Shown in pieces: positions 25,948 through 33,865 of a stretch of 43,023 nucleotides of DNA; the stretch's first letter is position 1; each line of letters opens with the position of its first letter. Source of the DNA: REEB85 sp018971455 (GTDB lineage: Bacteria > Pseudomonadota > Alphaproteobacteria > Acetobacterales > Acetobacteraceae); assembly GCA_028871195.1 (NCBI GenBank), contig JAGWNT010000027.1, positions 1 through 43,023 on the forward strand. The letters are read 5' to 3'. A model generated the notes under the pieces. It was not told where the DNA came from, searched no databases, and saw only the letters and a list, made by a program, of their open reading frames with translations. The translations under genes and the position numbers were made by a program.

Positions 25948-26526
25948 ATGCTCCAACGCCTCTACCAGCGTGTTCTGCTGCTCGCCGCGAGTCCCCGCGC
26001 GCCGTGGTGGCTGTTCGCCATCGCCTTCGCCGAGAGCAGCTTCTTCCCGGTGCCGCCCGACGCGCTGCTGATCCCGATGGCGATCGCCCGGCCGCAGCGC
26101 GCCTGGGGCCTGGCGTTCATCTGCATGATCGGCAGCGTCGTCGGCGGCGCGCTCGGCTACCTCATCGGCTACGCCCTGTTCGCCGTGCTGGCCGTGCCGA
26201 TCCTGCATTTCTACCATTACGACGCGGCCTTTGCCGCCTTCCAGCGCACCTTCGCCGAGTACGGGCTGTGGTTCATTCTCATCAAGGGGCTGACGCCGAT
26301 CCCCTTCAAGATCGTCACCATCGCCTCGGGTGCCGCGAAGTTCAATTTTCCGCTCTTCATGGCCGCGAGCGTGGTGACGCGCGGCGGGCGGTTCTTCCTG
26401 CTCGCCCTGCTGCTGCGCTTCTTCGGCGAGCGGGTGCGCGACTTCATCGAGCGGCGGCTGATGCTGGTGACGATGGCGCTCGCCGCCGGCATCGTCGGCG
26501 GCTTCCTTCTGCTGCGCTACGTCTGA
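25948..26526 (+). CDS. YqaA/DedA (SNARE-associated) family membrane protein
   Basis: This 192-residue integral membrane protein has four to five hydrophobic segments. AFAESSFFPVPPDALLIPMA and IKGLTPIPFKIVTIASGAA are the two re-entrant loop signatures of the DedA/VTT fold, and the length matches the YqaA branch. DedA relatives flip undecaprenyl phosphate or other lipids, but YqaA function is not established. GAGGGAAG precedes the ATG. It is divergent from the racemase-family gene and stops one base before the convergent comEC gene. Confidence 0.9.
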   Translation: MLQRLYQRVLLLAASPRAPWWLFAIAFAESSFFPVPPDALLIPMAIARPQRAWGLAFICMIGSVVGGALGYLIGYALFAVLAVPILHFYHYDAAFAAFQRTFAEYGLWFILIKGLTPIPFKIVTIASGAAKFNFPLFMAASVVTRGGRFFLLALLLRFFGERVRDFIERRLMLVTMALAAGIVGGFLLLRYV

Positions 26527-26527
26527 G

Positions 26528-28648
26528 CTAGCCCGGCGGCAGGATTTCGGCCTTGGCCTGCTTCAGCCCCGGCGGCGTCGCGCTCGCGGTGCCCGGGCCG
26601 AGCACCCAGGGCCGCGCGCCACGCACCTGCCGGTCCGACCGCAGCAGCGGCGCCGCGCCGCCAAGCCACACCGCATAGGCGCCATCCCGCCACACGCGGA
26701 ACCGGTCGATCTTCACCGCCCCGGGGCAGGCAGCGCGGATCGGGGCTGCCGAGACCACGAGGCCGGCGCAGCCCGGCCCGCCGCGCAGCACCAGCACGCC
26801 CCGGCCGGCCCAGGCGCAGCCCGCGGCCGAGCACGCCACCGGCCCCGCCTGCCCCGCCTTGGGCAGCACCTGGCCCGCCGCCGCCCCCCAGTATTGCAGC
26901 CACGCATCGCGCGTGAAGCGCGAGCCGCCGGCGGTCTTCTCGATGAACACACCGTCCGGGGTGTGCAGTCCGATCAGCCGCGCATCGGCCGAAACCAGCA
27001 CATCCGCCGGCCGCACCAGGGCCGGCGAGGCCAGGCCGATGGCCAGCCCCAGCACGCCGAGCAGCCGCATTCGCGTGCGCCACAGCCCGAGCCAGGCCAG
27101 GCCGAGCGACAGCGCCGCCAGCCCCCATCCCGGCATATGCGCCACCGCCAGCACCGAAGAGGGCCAGGCGGCCACGCCATGGGCGATGCGCAGGATGAGC
27201 GAGACCCCCCACCCCATCGGCAGCAGGGCGAGCGCCTCCAGGTGCAGCGGCATCAGCGCCAGCGCCAGCAGCCCCGCGGGCATGACCCACAGGGCGGTGA
27301 GCGGCACGGCGAGCATGTTGGCGAGCACGAAATAGAGCTGCACATGGCCGAAATGATAGGCCCCGTAGGGCGCCGAGGCGGTGCCGGCGAGCAGGCTGGT
27401 CAGCGCCAGCGCGGCCAGCCCGCCGAGCGCGCGGCGATGCCACGCCCCGTCGCCGCGCAGCCGCAGCAGCCGCGGCCGCAGCGCCTCGTAGCCGGCAATC
27501 AGCGCCAGCACCGCGGCGAAGCTCATCTGGAAGCTCACCCCCACCACCGTCTCCGGCGCCAGCAGGATCAGGGCGGCCATCGCCAGCGCCAGCCCGCGCA
27601 GCGAGACCGCCCGCCGCCCGACCAGCACGCCGAGCGTCACCAGGCAGGCCATGGCGAAGCTGCGGAGGATCGGCACATGCGCGCCGGTCAGCAGCAGATA
27701 GAACCATCCCGCCGCGAGCGCCGCCAGCGCCGCCAGCGCCTTCACCGGAAGCCGCAGCGCCGCCCATTCCCAGCAGGCCAGCCCGAGGCGCACGAAACCG
27801 AAGACGAGGCCCATGACGATGCCGATATGCAGCCCGGCGATGGCGAGCAGATGGGCGAGGCCGGCATCGCGGAAGGCCGCGCGGTCGGCCGGCGCGATGG
27901 CCGCCGTGCCGCCGGTCAGCAGCGTTGTCGCGATCGGCCCCTCGGGGCCCGGCAGCACCGCGGCGATGCGCCCCGCGATGGTCTCGCGCAGGGCCTGGAT
28001 CCGCCGCGCCAGACCACCGCGCGCGGCCCGGGCCACCAGCTCCGCGGGGTCGAGCGCGAAGCCATAGGCGCCCATGCCATTGAAGAACGCATCGCGCTGC
28101 AGATCCCACGCCCCGGGCCAGGCCGGCGGGCTCGGCCGGCTGAGCAGGGCGCGCACGCGCAGCGTGTCGCCGGCGCCCACGGCCAGCGCATCGTCCTTGC
28201 GCAGCCGCACCCGCACCAGCCGCGCCAGCGGCGCCCCGCCGTCCAGACTGGCTGCCTCCAGCGTCACCCGTTGCCCCTGCGGCAGCGCCTCCACGGCGCG
28301 CACGATGCCGGTGACGAGGGTGGCGTGGCGCGGAATGGCCGGCATCGGCAGCGCCCGCCAGGTGGCGAACTGGCAGGAGGCAAGGCCCAAGGCTGCGGCG
28401 AATCCGCCCAGGCACAGCCCGCGCCAGCCCGGCCTTGCGCCCGCGAGGGTGAACAGGCCGCCCCAGCACGCCAGCGCCGCCATCCCCACCCAGGCCGGCG
28501 GTTCCCAGGTGAGCTGGAAATAAAACACCACCCCCGCCGCCATGCAGACCGGCAGCCACAAGGCCGCCCGGCCGCGCTCGGCCTCGATCCATGCGCCGGA
28601 CACCACCGCGCGCGCCAGGGCCGCCGGGATTGCCATCTCGGGTTGCAT
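26528..28648 (-). CDS. comEC: ComEC/Rec2-family DNA uptake channel protein without nuclease-like domain
   Basis: This 706-residue polytopic protein has an N-terminal membrane pair, a soluble OB-like segment (about 110-190; DUF4131 region), then the competence domain with ALLTGG-like TTLLTGGTAAIAPADRAAFRDAGLAHLLAIAGLHIGIV motif features (residues about 245-285) and ten or so helices. ComEC forms the channel that imports single-stranded DNA in natural transformation. The C-terminal 170 residues lack the HxHxDH metallo-beta-lactamase signature of Bacillus ComEC; only a small domain of unknown role remains. The ATG at 28648 has no clear ribosome-binding site. It is divergent from gltX. Confidence 0.88.
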   Translation of the reverse strand: MQPEMAIPAALARAVVSGAWIEAERGRAALWLPVCMAAGVVFYFQLTWEPPAWVGMAALACWGGLFTLAGARPGWRGLCLGGFAAALGLASCQFATWRALPMPAIPRHATLVTGIVRAVEALPQGQRVTLEAASLDGGAPLARLVRVRLRKDDALAVGAGDTLRVRALLSRPSPPAWPGAWDLQRDAFFNGMGAYGFALDPAELVARAARGGLARRIQALRETIAGRIAAVLPGPEGPIATTLLTGGTAAIAPADRAAFRDAGLAHLLAIAGLHIGIVMGLVFGFVRLGLACWEWAALRLPVKALAALAALAAGWFYLLLTGAHVPILRSFAMACLVTLGVLVGRRAVSLRGLALAMAALILLAPETVVGVSFQMSFAAVLALIAGYEALRPRLLRLRGDGAWHRRALGGLAALALTSLLAGTASAPYGAYHFGHVQLYFVLANMLAVPLTALWVMPAGLLALALMPLHLEALALLPMGWGVSLILRIAHGVAAWPSSVLAVAHMPGWGLAALSLGLAWLGLWRTRMRLLGVLGLAIGLASPALVRPADVLVSADARLIGLHTPDGVFIEKTAGGSRFTRDAWLQYWGAAAGQVLPKAGQAGPVACSAAGCAWAGRGVLVLRGGPGCAGLVVSAAPIRAACPGAVKIDRFRVWRDGAYAVWLGGAAPLLRSDRQVRGARPWVLGPGTASATPPGLKQAKAEILPPG

Positions 28649-28730
28649 CCCGGTCACGCTATCCGAGCCGCCCCTGTGCGCCAAACGGCTTCGTGTTATG
28701 ACCCGGCTGTCGTACCCGGACCGAGACAAG

Positions 28731-30122
28731 ATGACCATCCGCACCCGCTTCGCGCCCAGCCCCACCGGCCTGCTGCACATTGGCGGCGCCCGCACGGCGT
28801 TGTTCAATTTCCTGTTCAGCCGCCACCATGGCGGGGAATACCTGCTGCGCATCGAGGACACCGACCGTACCCGCAGCACGCCCGAGAACACCGCGGCCAT
28901 CCTCGACAGCCTGGCTTGGCTCGGCCTCACCCACGACGCGCCCCCGCTCTTCCAATCCACCCGCGAGGCCCGCCACGCCGAGGTGGCGCACGCCTTGGTC
29001 GCCGCCGGCACCGCCTATCACTGCTACATGAGCGCGGAGGAGCTTGCCCGCCTGCGCGCCGAGGCGCAGGCGGAGGGACGGCAATACCGCGTCGTCAGCC
29101 CCTGGCGCGACCGCGACGCGAAGGACGCGCCGGCCGGCGTGAAACCCGCCATCCGCCTCAAGGCGCCGCGCGAGGGGGAGACCGTCGTCGCCGATCTCGT
29201 GCAGGGCGAGGTGCGCGTTGCCAACAGCGAGCTCGACGACATGATCCTGCTGCGCAGCGACGGCACGCCGACCTACCAGCACGCCGTCGTCGTCGATGAC
29301 CACGACATGGACATCAGCCATGTCATCCGCGGCGACGACCACCTCACCAACACCTTCCGCCAGGTTCAGATCTTCCACGCCATGGGCTGGCCGGTGCCGC
29401 GCTTCGCCCATGTGCCGATGATCCATGGCGCGGATGGCGCGAAACTCTCCAAGCGCCACGGCGCGCAGAGCGTCACCGAATTCCGCGACCAGGGATTCCT
29501 CCCCGAGGCGCTGTGCAACTACCTGCTGCGTCTCGGCTGGGCGCATGGCGATGCCGAGATCCTGTCCCGCGACGAGGCCATCGCCCTCTTCGATCTCGAC
29601 GGCGTGGGCCGCTCGCCCGGCCGCATGGACTACACGAGGCTCACCCAGCTCAACGGCGTATGGATCCGCCGCGCCGACGATGACCGGCTGACCGCCGAGA
29701 CCATGCAGCGCCTGGCCGGCCACCCGGCCCTGGTGCTCGACGCCGAGGCCGAGCAGCGCATCCGCCGCCTGATGCCCGCCCTCAAGGACCGCGCCAAGAC
29801 CCTGGTGGAACTCGCCGACTCGGCGCATTTCCTGGCCCACAAGCGGCCGCTGCCGATGGCCCCCAAGGCCGCCGCCGCGCTGACGGCCGACAGCCGGGAG
29901 ATGCTGCGTGGCCTCGCCGCCATCCTGGCGGCCACGGAGTTCGCGCCCGAGCCGATCGACGCCGCCCTGCGCGCCTTCGCCGAGCATCACGGCAAGAAGC
30001 TCGGCGAGATCGCCCAGCCTTTGCGCGCGGCGCTGACCGGCAGCACCATCAGCCCCGGCATCGACGCCGTGCTCATCGCCCTCGGCAGGAGCGAGGCGCT
30101 CGCCCGTCTCGCCGCCGCCTGA
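28731..30122 (+). CDS. gltX: Glutamate-tRNA ligase
   Basis: This 463-residue class I aminoacyl-tRNA synthetase charges tRNA with glutamate. The HIGH motif is HIGG (16-19) after FAPSPTG, the acidic RIEDTDRTRS segment follows, and KMSKS is KLSKR (238-242). The C-terminal helical anticodon-binding part is complete to the LGRSEALARL end. Many alphaproteobacteria have two GltX proteins, one of which misacylates tRNA-Gln for GatCAB; this window does not show which this is. The ATG at 28731 gives the standard N-terminus; upstream in-frame starts would run into the divergent comEC leader. Confidence 0.96.
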   Translation: MTIRTRFAPSPTGLLHIGGARTALFNFLFSRHHGGEYLLRIEDTDRTRSTPENTAAILDSLAWLGLTHDAPPLFQSTREARHAEVAHALVAAGTAYHCYMSAEELARLRAEAQAEGRQYRVVSPWRDRDAKDAPAGVKPAIRLKAPREGETVVADLVQGEVRVANSELDDMILLRSDGTPTYQHAVVVDDHDMDISHVIRGDDHLTNTFRQVQIFHAMGWPVPRFAHVPMIHGADGAKLSKRHGAQSVTEFRDQGFLPEALCNYLLRLGWAHGDAEILSRDEAIALFDLDGVGRSPGRMDYTRLTQLNGVWIRRADDDRLTAETMQRLAGHPALVLDAEAEQRIRRLMPALKDRAKTLVELADSAHFLAHKRPLPMAPKAAAALTADSREMLRGLAAILAATEFAPEPIDAALRAFAEHHGKKLGEIAQPLRAALTGSTISPGIDAVLIALGRSEALARLAAA

Positions 30123-30147
30123 CATCCCCCCTGACCCGGAACAAGAC

Positions 30148-31227
30148 ATGCGCCAACATCGAATTGCCGCCATCCCCGCCGACGGCATCGGCCCCGAGGT
30201 GATCGACGCCGGGCTCGAAGTGCTCGAGGCCCTGGCCGCCCGCGACGGCGGGTTCCGCCTCGCCGTCGATCGCTTTGACTGGGGCTCGGCCTATTACCGC
30301 CGCCACGGCGTGATGATGCCGCAGGACGGGCTCGCCACCATCAAATCGGCCGACGCCATCTATTTCGGCGCCGTCGGCGCGCCCGACATCCCCGACCACA
30401 TCACCCTCTGGGGCCTGCGCCTGCCGATCTGCCAGGGCTTCGACCAGTATGCCAATGTCCGCCCCACCCGCATCCTGCCCGGCATCACCAGCCCGCTGCG
30501 CAATGCCGGGCCGGGCGATCTGGACTGGCTGATCGTGCGCGAGAACAGCGAGGGCGAATATTCCGGCCATGGCGGGCGCGCCCATCGCGGCCTGCCCGAG
30601 GAGGTGGGCACCGAGGTCGCCATCTTCACCCGCGTCGGCGTCGAACGGATCATGCGCTTCGCCTTCGCCGCCGCCCGCAAGCGGGCGCGCAAGCACCTCA
30701 CCGTGGTCACCAAATCCAACGCCCAGCGCCACGGCATGGTGATGTGGGACGAGATCGCCACCCTCGTCGCCGCCGATTTCCCGGACGTCACCTGGGACAA
30801 GGAGCTGGTCGATGCCATGACCATGCGCATGGTCGGCAAGCCGCGCTCGATCGATACGGTGGTCGCGACCAACCTGCACGCCGACATCCTCTCCGACCTC
30901 GCCGCCGCCCTGGCCGGCAGCCTCGGCGTGGCCCCCACCGGCAATGTCGATCCGCAGCGCCGCTTCCCCTCGATGTTCGAGCCCATCCACGGCTCGGCCT
31001 TCGACATCACCGGCAAGGGCATCGCCAATCCGGTGGCGAGCTTCTGGACGGCGGCCATGATGCTCGAGCATCTCGGCGAGGACCGCGCCGCCACCGCCCT
31101 GATGACCGCCGTCGAACAGGTCTGCGCCGCCGGCATCCTCACCCCCGACATCGGCGGCAAGGCCACGACGAAGGAGGTCACCCGCGCGGTGTGCGAGGCG
31201 ATCAAGGGAAGCAACGTCGCCGCCTGA
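30148..31227 (+). CDS. Tartrate/D-malate dehydrogenase (TtuC/DmlA family)
   Basis: This 359-residue member of the isocitrate/isopropylmalate dehydrogenase family oxidises a D-malate-type 2-hydroxyacid with NAD and usually decarboxylates it. Features are AIPADGIGPEVIDAG, DWGSAYYRRHG, DHITLWGLRLPI, the NSEGEYSG loop (this replaces the LeuB NTxGxY pattern) and metal-binding Asp residues around NLHADILSDLAA. The DHIxLWGL and EGEYSG patterns separate it from LeuB and point to tartrate or D-malate dehydrogenase. It begins 25 nt after gltX, with GGAAC upstream. It could process products of the LeuCD-like isomerase, but that is speculative. Confidence 0.88.
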   Translation: MRQHRIAAIPADGIGPEVIDAGLEVLEALAARDGGFRLAVDRFDWGSAYYRRHGVMMPQDGLATIKSADAIYFGAVGAPDIPDHITLWGLRLPICQGFDQYANVRPTRILPGITSPLRNAGPGDLDWLIVRENSEGEYSGHGGRAHRGLPEEVGTEVAIFTRVGVERIMRFAFAAARKRARKHLTVVTKSNAQRHGMVMWDEIATLVAADFPDVTWDKELVDAMTMRMVGKPRSIDTVVATNLHADILSDLAAALAGSLGVAPTGNVDPQRRFPSMFEPIHGSAFDITGKGIANPVASFWTAAMMLEHLGEDRAATALMTAVEQVCAAGILTPDIGGKATTKEVTRAVCEAIKGSNVAA

Positions 31228-31232
31228 TCCAA

Positions 31233-31259
31233 AATAATCTCGCGCGCCACCGAATAATC
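31233..31259 (+). repeat. Two direct AATAATC repeats upstream of the phosphoesterase/sigma operon
   Basis: AATAATC occurs at 31233-31239 and 31253-31259, 20 bp start to start, i.e. two helical turns on the same DNA face. In DNA of this GC content, two copies of an AT-rich 7-mer in 27 bp are notable. They may be regulator half-sites or part of a promoter. Confidence 0.4.
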
Positions 31260-31277
31260 CCGGCCGCCTGCCGGTCT

Positions 31278-31305
31278 CCTCCTCGCAGCAACCCCTGCGA
31301 GGAGG
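31278..31305 (+). promoter_or_regulatory. Perfect 11-bp hairpin covering the metallophosphoesterase ribosome-binding site
   Basis: CCTCCTCGCAG (31278-31288) is exactly complementary to 31295-31305 across a 6-nt loop. The 3' arm contains the GAGGAGG ribosome-binding site of the gene starting at 31313, so the folded mRNA would hide it. No T-run follows, so it is not a good intrinsic terminator for the upstream dehydrogenase gene. It could be a translational switch, or a stem at which transcription pauses. Confidence 0.65.
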
Positions 31306-31312
31306 CCCGCGC

Positions 31313-32248
31313 ATGACCCGAATTGCCGACCAACCCGCCGCCACGAGGCGTGGCATCCTGGAATGCATGCTGTGGGCCGGCTCCGGCGTGCTGTGGACCG
31401 TGGCGGGGGGCGTGCCGCGCTCGTCGCTCATCGGCGATCCCGCCGCCGCCGCCACCACAGGCTTAAGTTTCGCCCAGATCAGCGACAGCCATATCGGCTT
31501 CCACGCCCCGGCCAATCCCGACGTCACCGCGACCCTGCAACAGGCCGCCGACCAGGTGAAGGCGCTCGGCGCGCGGGCCTCGATGCTGATCCACACCGGC
31601 GATGTCAGCCACCTCGCCCGCGCCGCACAGTTCGACACCGCCCGCCAGATCATCGCCGCCATCGGGCGCGATACCCATTTCGTGCCCGGCGAGCACGACG
31701 TGCTCGGCGATGGCGGGCGCGGCTTCTTCGCCCGCTTCGGCCGGCCGGGGGCGCCGCCCGGCGGCTGGTACAGCTTCGACCAGCAGGGCGTGCATTTCAT
31801 CGGGCTGAACAACGTCTCCGATCTGCGCCCGGGCGGCCTCGGCCGGCTCGGCGCCGAACAAATGGCCTGGTTGCGCACCGATCTCGCAGCCCGCCCGGCC
31901 AGCCAGCCGATCGTGGTCATGGCGCATATCCCGCTCTGGGCGGTTTATCCGGCCTGGGGCTGGGGCACCGACGAGGCGGCGGACATCCTTGCCGCGCTGC
32001 GCCGCTTCGGCTCGGTGACGGTGCTGAACGGGCATATCCACCAGGTCCTCCAGAAGGTCGAAGGCCACGTGTCCTTCCATACCGCCCTCTCGACCGCCTT
32101 CCCGCAGCCGGCGCCCGGCACCGCCGCCCATCCCGGGCCGATGACCTTGCCCGCCGGCCGGCTCGGCCATGCCCTCGGCACGGCCCGCGTCACCTATGTT
32201 CCCGGCAACACCCGGCTCGCGGTGATCCAGTCACCGCTCGGCGCATGA
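31313..32248 (+). CDS. Exported calcineurin-like metallophosphoesterase
   Basis: This 311-residue phosphoesterase has a twin-arginine-like leader (TRRGILEC with a hydrophobic run to about 33) and probably acts in the periplasm. The dimetal motifs are Asp58-x-His60 (DSH), GDVSH (Asp97, His100), GEHD (126-129), AHIP (His205) and GHIH (241-243). In the third motif Glu127 replaces the usual metal-bridging Asn of GNHD/E, so metal binding or substrate may differ from CpdA-type cyclic-nucleotide phosphodiesterases. The ATG is 7 nt after a GAGGAGG ribosome-binding site held in a hairpin. Its stop overlaps the cupredoxin start by ATGA. Confidence 0.88.
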   Translation: MTRIADQPAATRRGILECMLWAGSGVLWTVAGGVPRSSLIGDPAAAATTGLSFAQISDSHIGFHAPANPDVTATLQQAADQVKALGARASMLIHTGDVSHLARAAQFDTARQIIAAIGRDTHFVPGEHDVLGDGGRGFFARFGRPGAPPGGWYSFDQQGVHFIGLNNVSDLRPGGLGRLGAEQMAWLRTDLAARPASQPIVVMAHIPLWAVYPAWGWGTDEAADILAALRRFGSVTVLNGHIHQVLQKVEGHVSFHTALSTAFPQPAPGTAAHPGPMTLPAGRLGHALGTARVTYVPGNTRLAVIQSPLGA

Positions 32249-32559
32249 TGCGGCGCGCGTTCCTCGCGGCACTGCCGGCGCTCGTGCCGCTGGCCGCGCA
32301 CGCCGCCGGCGTGCAGGTGGTGATCGACCGGCACATGTTCGCCCCCATGGCGATCACCGTGCCGGCCGGCACCCGCGTCACCTGGCTCAACAAGGATGAC
32401 ACGGTGCACACGGTGGCGAGCAGCGACGGCGGCAAGGTGTTCAGCTCGCCGCCGCTCGACACCGGCGACAGCTTCGCCTTCACCTTCACCCGGCCGGGCG
32501 TGTATCGCTACTACTGCACCGTGCACCCCTATATGCTGGGCAGCATCACGGTGCGGTGA
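32245..32559 (+). CDS. Periplasmic cupredoxin (plastocyanin/amicyanin-like)
   Basis: This 104-residue blue-copper-type protein has a signal peptide of about 20 residues (RRAFLAALPALVPLAAHA). The type 1 copper ligands are all present: His55 (DTVHTV), Cys91, His94 and Met97 (YYCTVHPYM). It should bind copper in the periplasm and carry single electrons. Two adjacent ATGs begin the gene; the first gives a 4-nt overlap with the phosphoesterase stop. Sitting between a phosphoesterase and an ECF sigma factor, it may take part in copper or redox stress response, which is inferred from context. Confidence 0.9.
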   Translation: MMRRAFLAALPALVPLAAHAAGVQVVIDRHMFAPMAITVPAGTRVTWLNKDDTVHTVASSDGGKVFSSPPLDTGDSFAFTFTRPGVYRYYCTVHPYMLGSITVR

Positions 32560-32566
32560 GCAGCCT

Positions 32567-33079
32567 TTGTTCAGGCGACACCAGCCAGATTCGTTCGACG
32601 CGGTCGTGCTGCCGCACCTGGATGCGGCGCACAACCTCGCGCGCTGGCTGGTGCGCGACCGGGCGGCCGCGGAGGATGTCGTGCAGACGGCCTACCTGCG
32701 GGCGCTCACCTACTTCCCGTCCTTTCGCGGCGGGAACGCGCGCGCCTGGCTGCTGCAGATCGTGCGCAACACCGCCTATGCGTGGCTCGTCGAACGCGGG
32801 CCGACCACCACGCCGCTCGATTGCGACACGCTCGGCATCGCCGGCGACGACGATCCGGAGGCCGCCCTGCTGCATGACGAGGAGCGCCGGCACCTGGCCG
32901 AGCTGCTCGCCGGCCTGCCCGCGGAATTGCGCGAATGCCTGGTGCTGCGCGAGATCGAGGAGATGAGCTACCGCGACATCGCAACGGTCACGGGCGCGCC
33001 GATCGGCACGGTGATGTCCCGCCTGTGGCGCGCCCGCCGCCTGCTGCTCGCCGCCGCCCGCCAGGAGCCCGCCGCATGA
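32567..33079 (+). CDS. ECF-type RNA polymerase sigma factor
   Basis: This approximately 170-residue group 4 sigma factor has region 2 at about 10-75 (LARWLVRDRAAAEDVVQTAYLRAL, with the region 2.2 core) and region 4 at about 105-162 (LPAELRECLVLREIEEMSYRDIATVTG, then GTVMSRLWRARRLL). The start is a TTG at 32567, 7 nt after the cupredoxin stop and preceded by GGTGAG; the next option, GTG at 32606, would cut region 2. A rare start fits low sigma production. The anti-sigma gene overlaps its stop by ATGA. Confidence 0.88.
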   Translation: MFRRHQPDSFDAVVLPHLDAAHNLARWLVRDRAAAEDVVQTAYLRALTYFPSFRGGNARAWLLQIVRNTAYAWLVERGPTTTPLDCDTLGIAGDDDPEAALLHDEERRHLAELLAGLPAELRECLVLREIEEMSYRDIATVTGAPIGTVMSRLWRARRLLLAAARQEPAA

Positions 33080-33861
33080 CCCCCACCCATGACGAGGAGA
33101 TGGCGCTGCTGGTCCAGGCCGATCTGGACGGCGAGCTCGACGCGGCGCGGCGCGCCGAACTGGTCGCCCATATCGCCGGGTGCGCGGAATGCCGGGCGCT
33201 CCACGCCGGGCTCGCCGCGCTGAGCACCCGGTTGCGCACCAGCCTGCCCTACCACGCGGCGACGCCCGCCTTGCGCGCGGCGGTGGCGCGGCGCCTGGCC
33301 GAGGCGTCGGCCGCGTCCTTGCCCGCGCCCACGCCGTCCGCGCCCGGCCGGCCGAGCCTGCACGCATGGCGGGGCGGATGGTGGGCGGCCGGCCTTGGCC
33401 TGCTGGCCGGTGCCGCGCTGGCCGGGCTGCTGATGGCCGTGCTGCCGCCCGGCGAGCACATCGCGCGCGAGATCGTCGCGGCGGAGGCGCGCGCGGCGTT
33501 GCCCGGCCATCGCCTCGATGCCCCGACGCCGGACCCCGCCGCCCTCGCGCAATGGTTCGCGAGCCGCCTGCCCTACAGGCTGGCACCCGCCCGCGCCGAG
33601 GCCGCCGGCTTCACCCTGATCGGCGGCCGGCTCGATGCCGTGCACGGGCGCGTCGTGCCGGTGCTGGTCTATCGCCGGGGCGACGGCGTGGCGGAACTCT
33701 ACATCTGGCCCGAGCCCGGCCACGCGCCGCAACCCCCCAAGGCGCTGCGGCGCGGCAGGAACGCCCTGCTCTACTGGCGCGACAAGGGCATGGAATACTG
33801 GGCGGCCGGCACGCTGGCACCGGGCGAACTCGCCGCATTCGTGGCGCAGTGGCGGGCCTGA
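33076..33861 (+). CDS. Membrane-bound zinc-type anti-sigma factor
   Basis: This 261-residue protein has an N-terminal zinc-binding anti-sigma domain with the His32-x3-Cys36-x2-Cys39 motif (HIAGCAEC), a Pro/Ala-rich linker, one membrane helix at about 102-123 and a C-terminal domain of about 135 residues in the periplasm. It should hold the ECF sigma factor at the membrane and release it when the outer domain senses a signal. Its ATG overlaps the sigma stop, which secures near-equal synthesis. The periplasmic domain lies beside a cupredoxin and a phosphoesterase, which may be target genes or signal partners. Confidence 0.87.
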   Translation: MTPTHDEEMALLVQADLDGELDAARRAELVAHIAGCAECRALHAGLAALSTRLRTSLPYHAATPALRAAVARRLAEASAASLPAPTPSAPGRPSLHAWRGGWWAAGLGLLAGAALAGLLMAVLPPGEHIAREIVAAEARAALPGHRLDAPTPDPAALAQWFASRLPYRLAPARAEAAGFTLIGGRLDAVHGRVVPVLVYRRGDGVAELYIWPEPGHAPQPPKALRRGRNALLYWRDKGMEYWAAGTLAPGELAAFVAQWRA

Positions 33862-33865
33862 GCGG

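Noticed and set aside
26894..29299. 801-codon plus-strand open frame opposite comEC running into gltX
   Set aside because: Its sequence is low-complexity Arg/Gln/His/Pro and it overlaps comEC and gltX in other frames.
31278..31305. Intrinsic terminator for the tartrate/D-malate dehydrogenase gene
   Set aside because: The stem is strong but is followed by CCCGCGC rather than a T-run, and its 3' arm is the next gene's ribosome-binding site.
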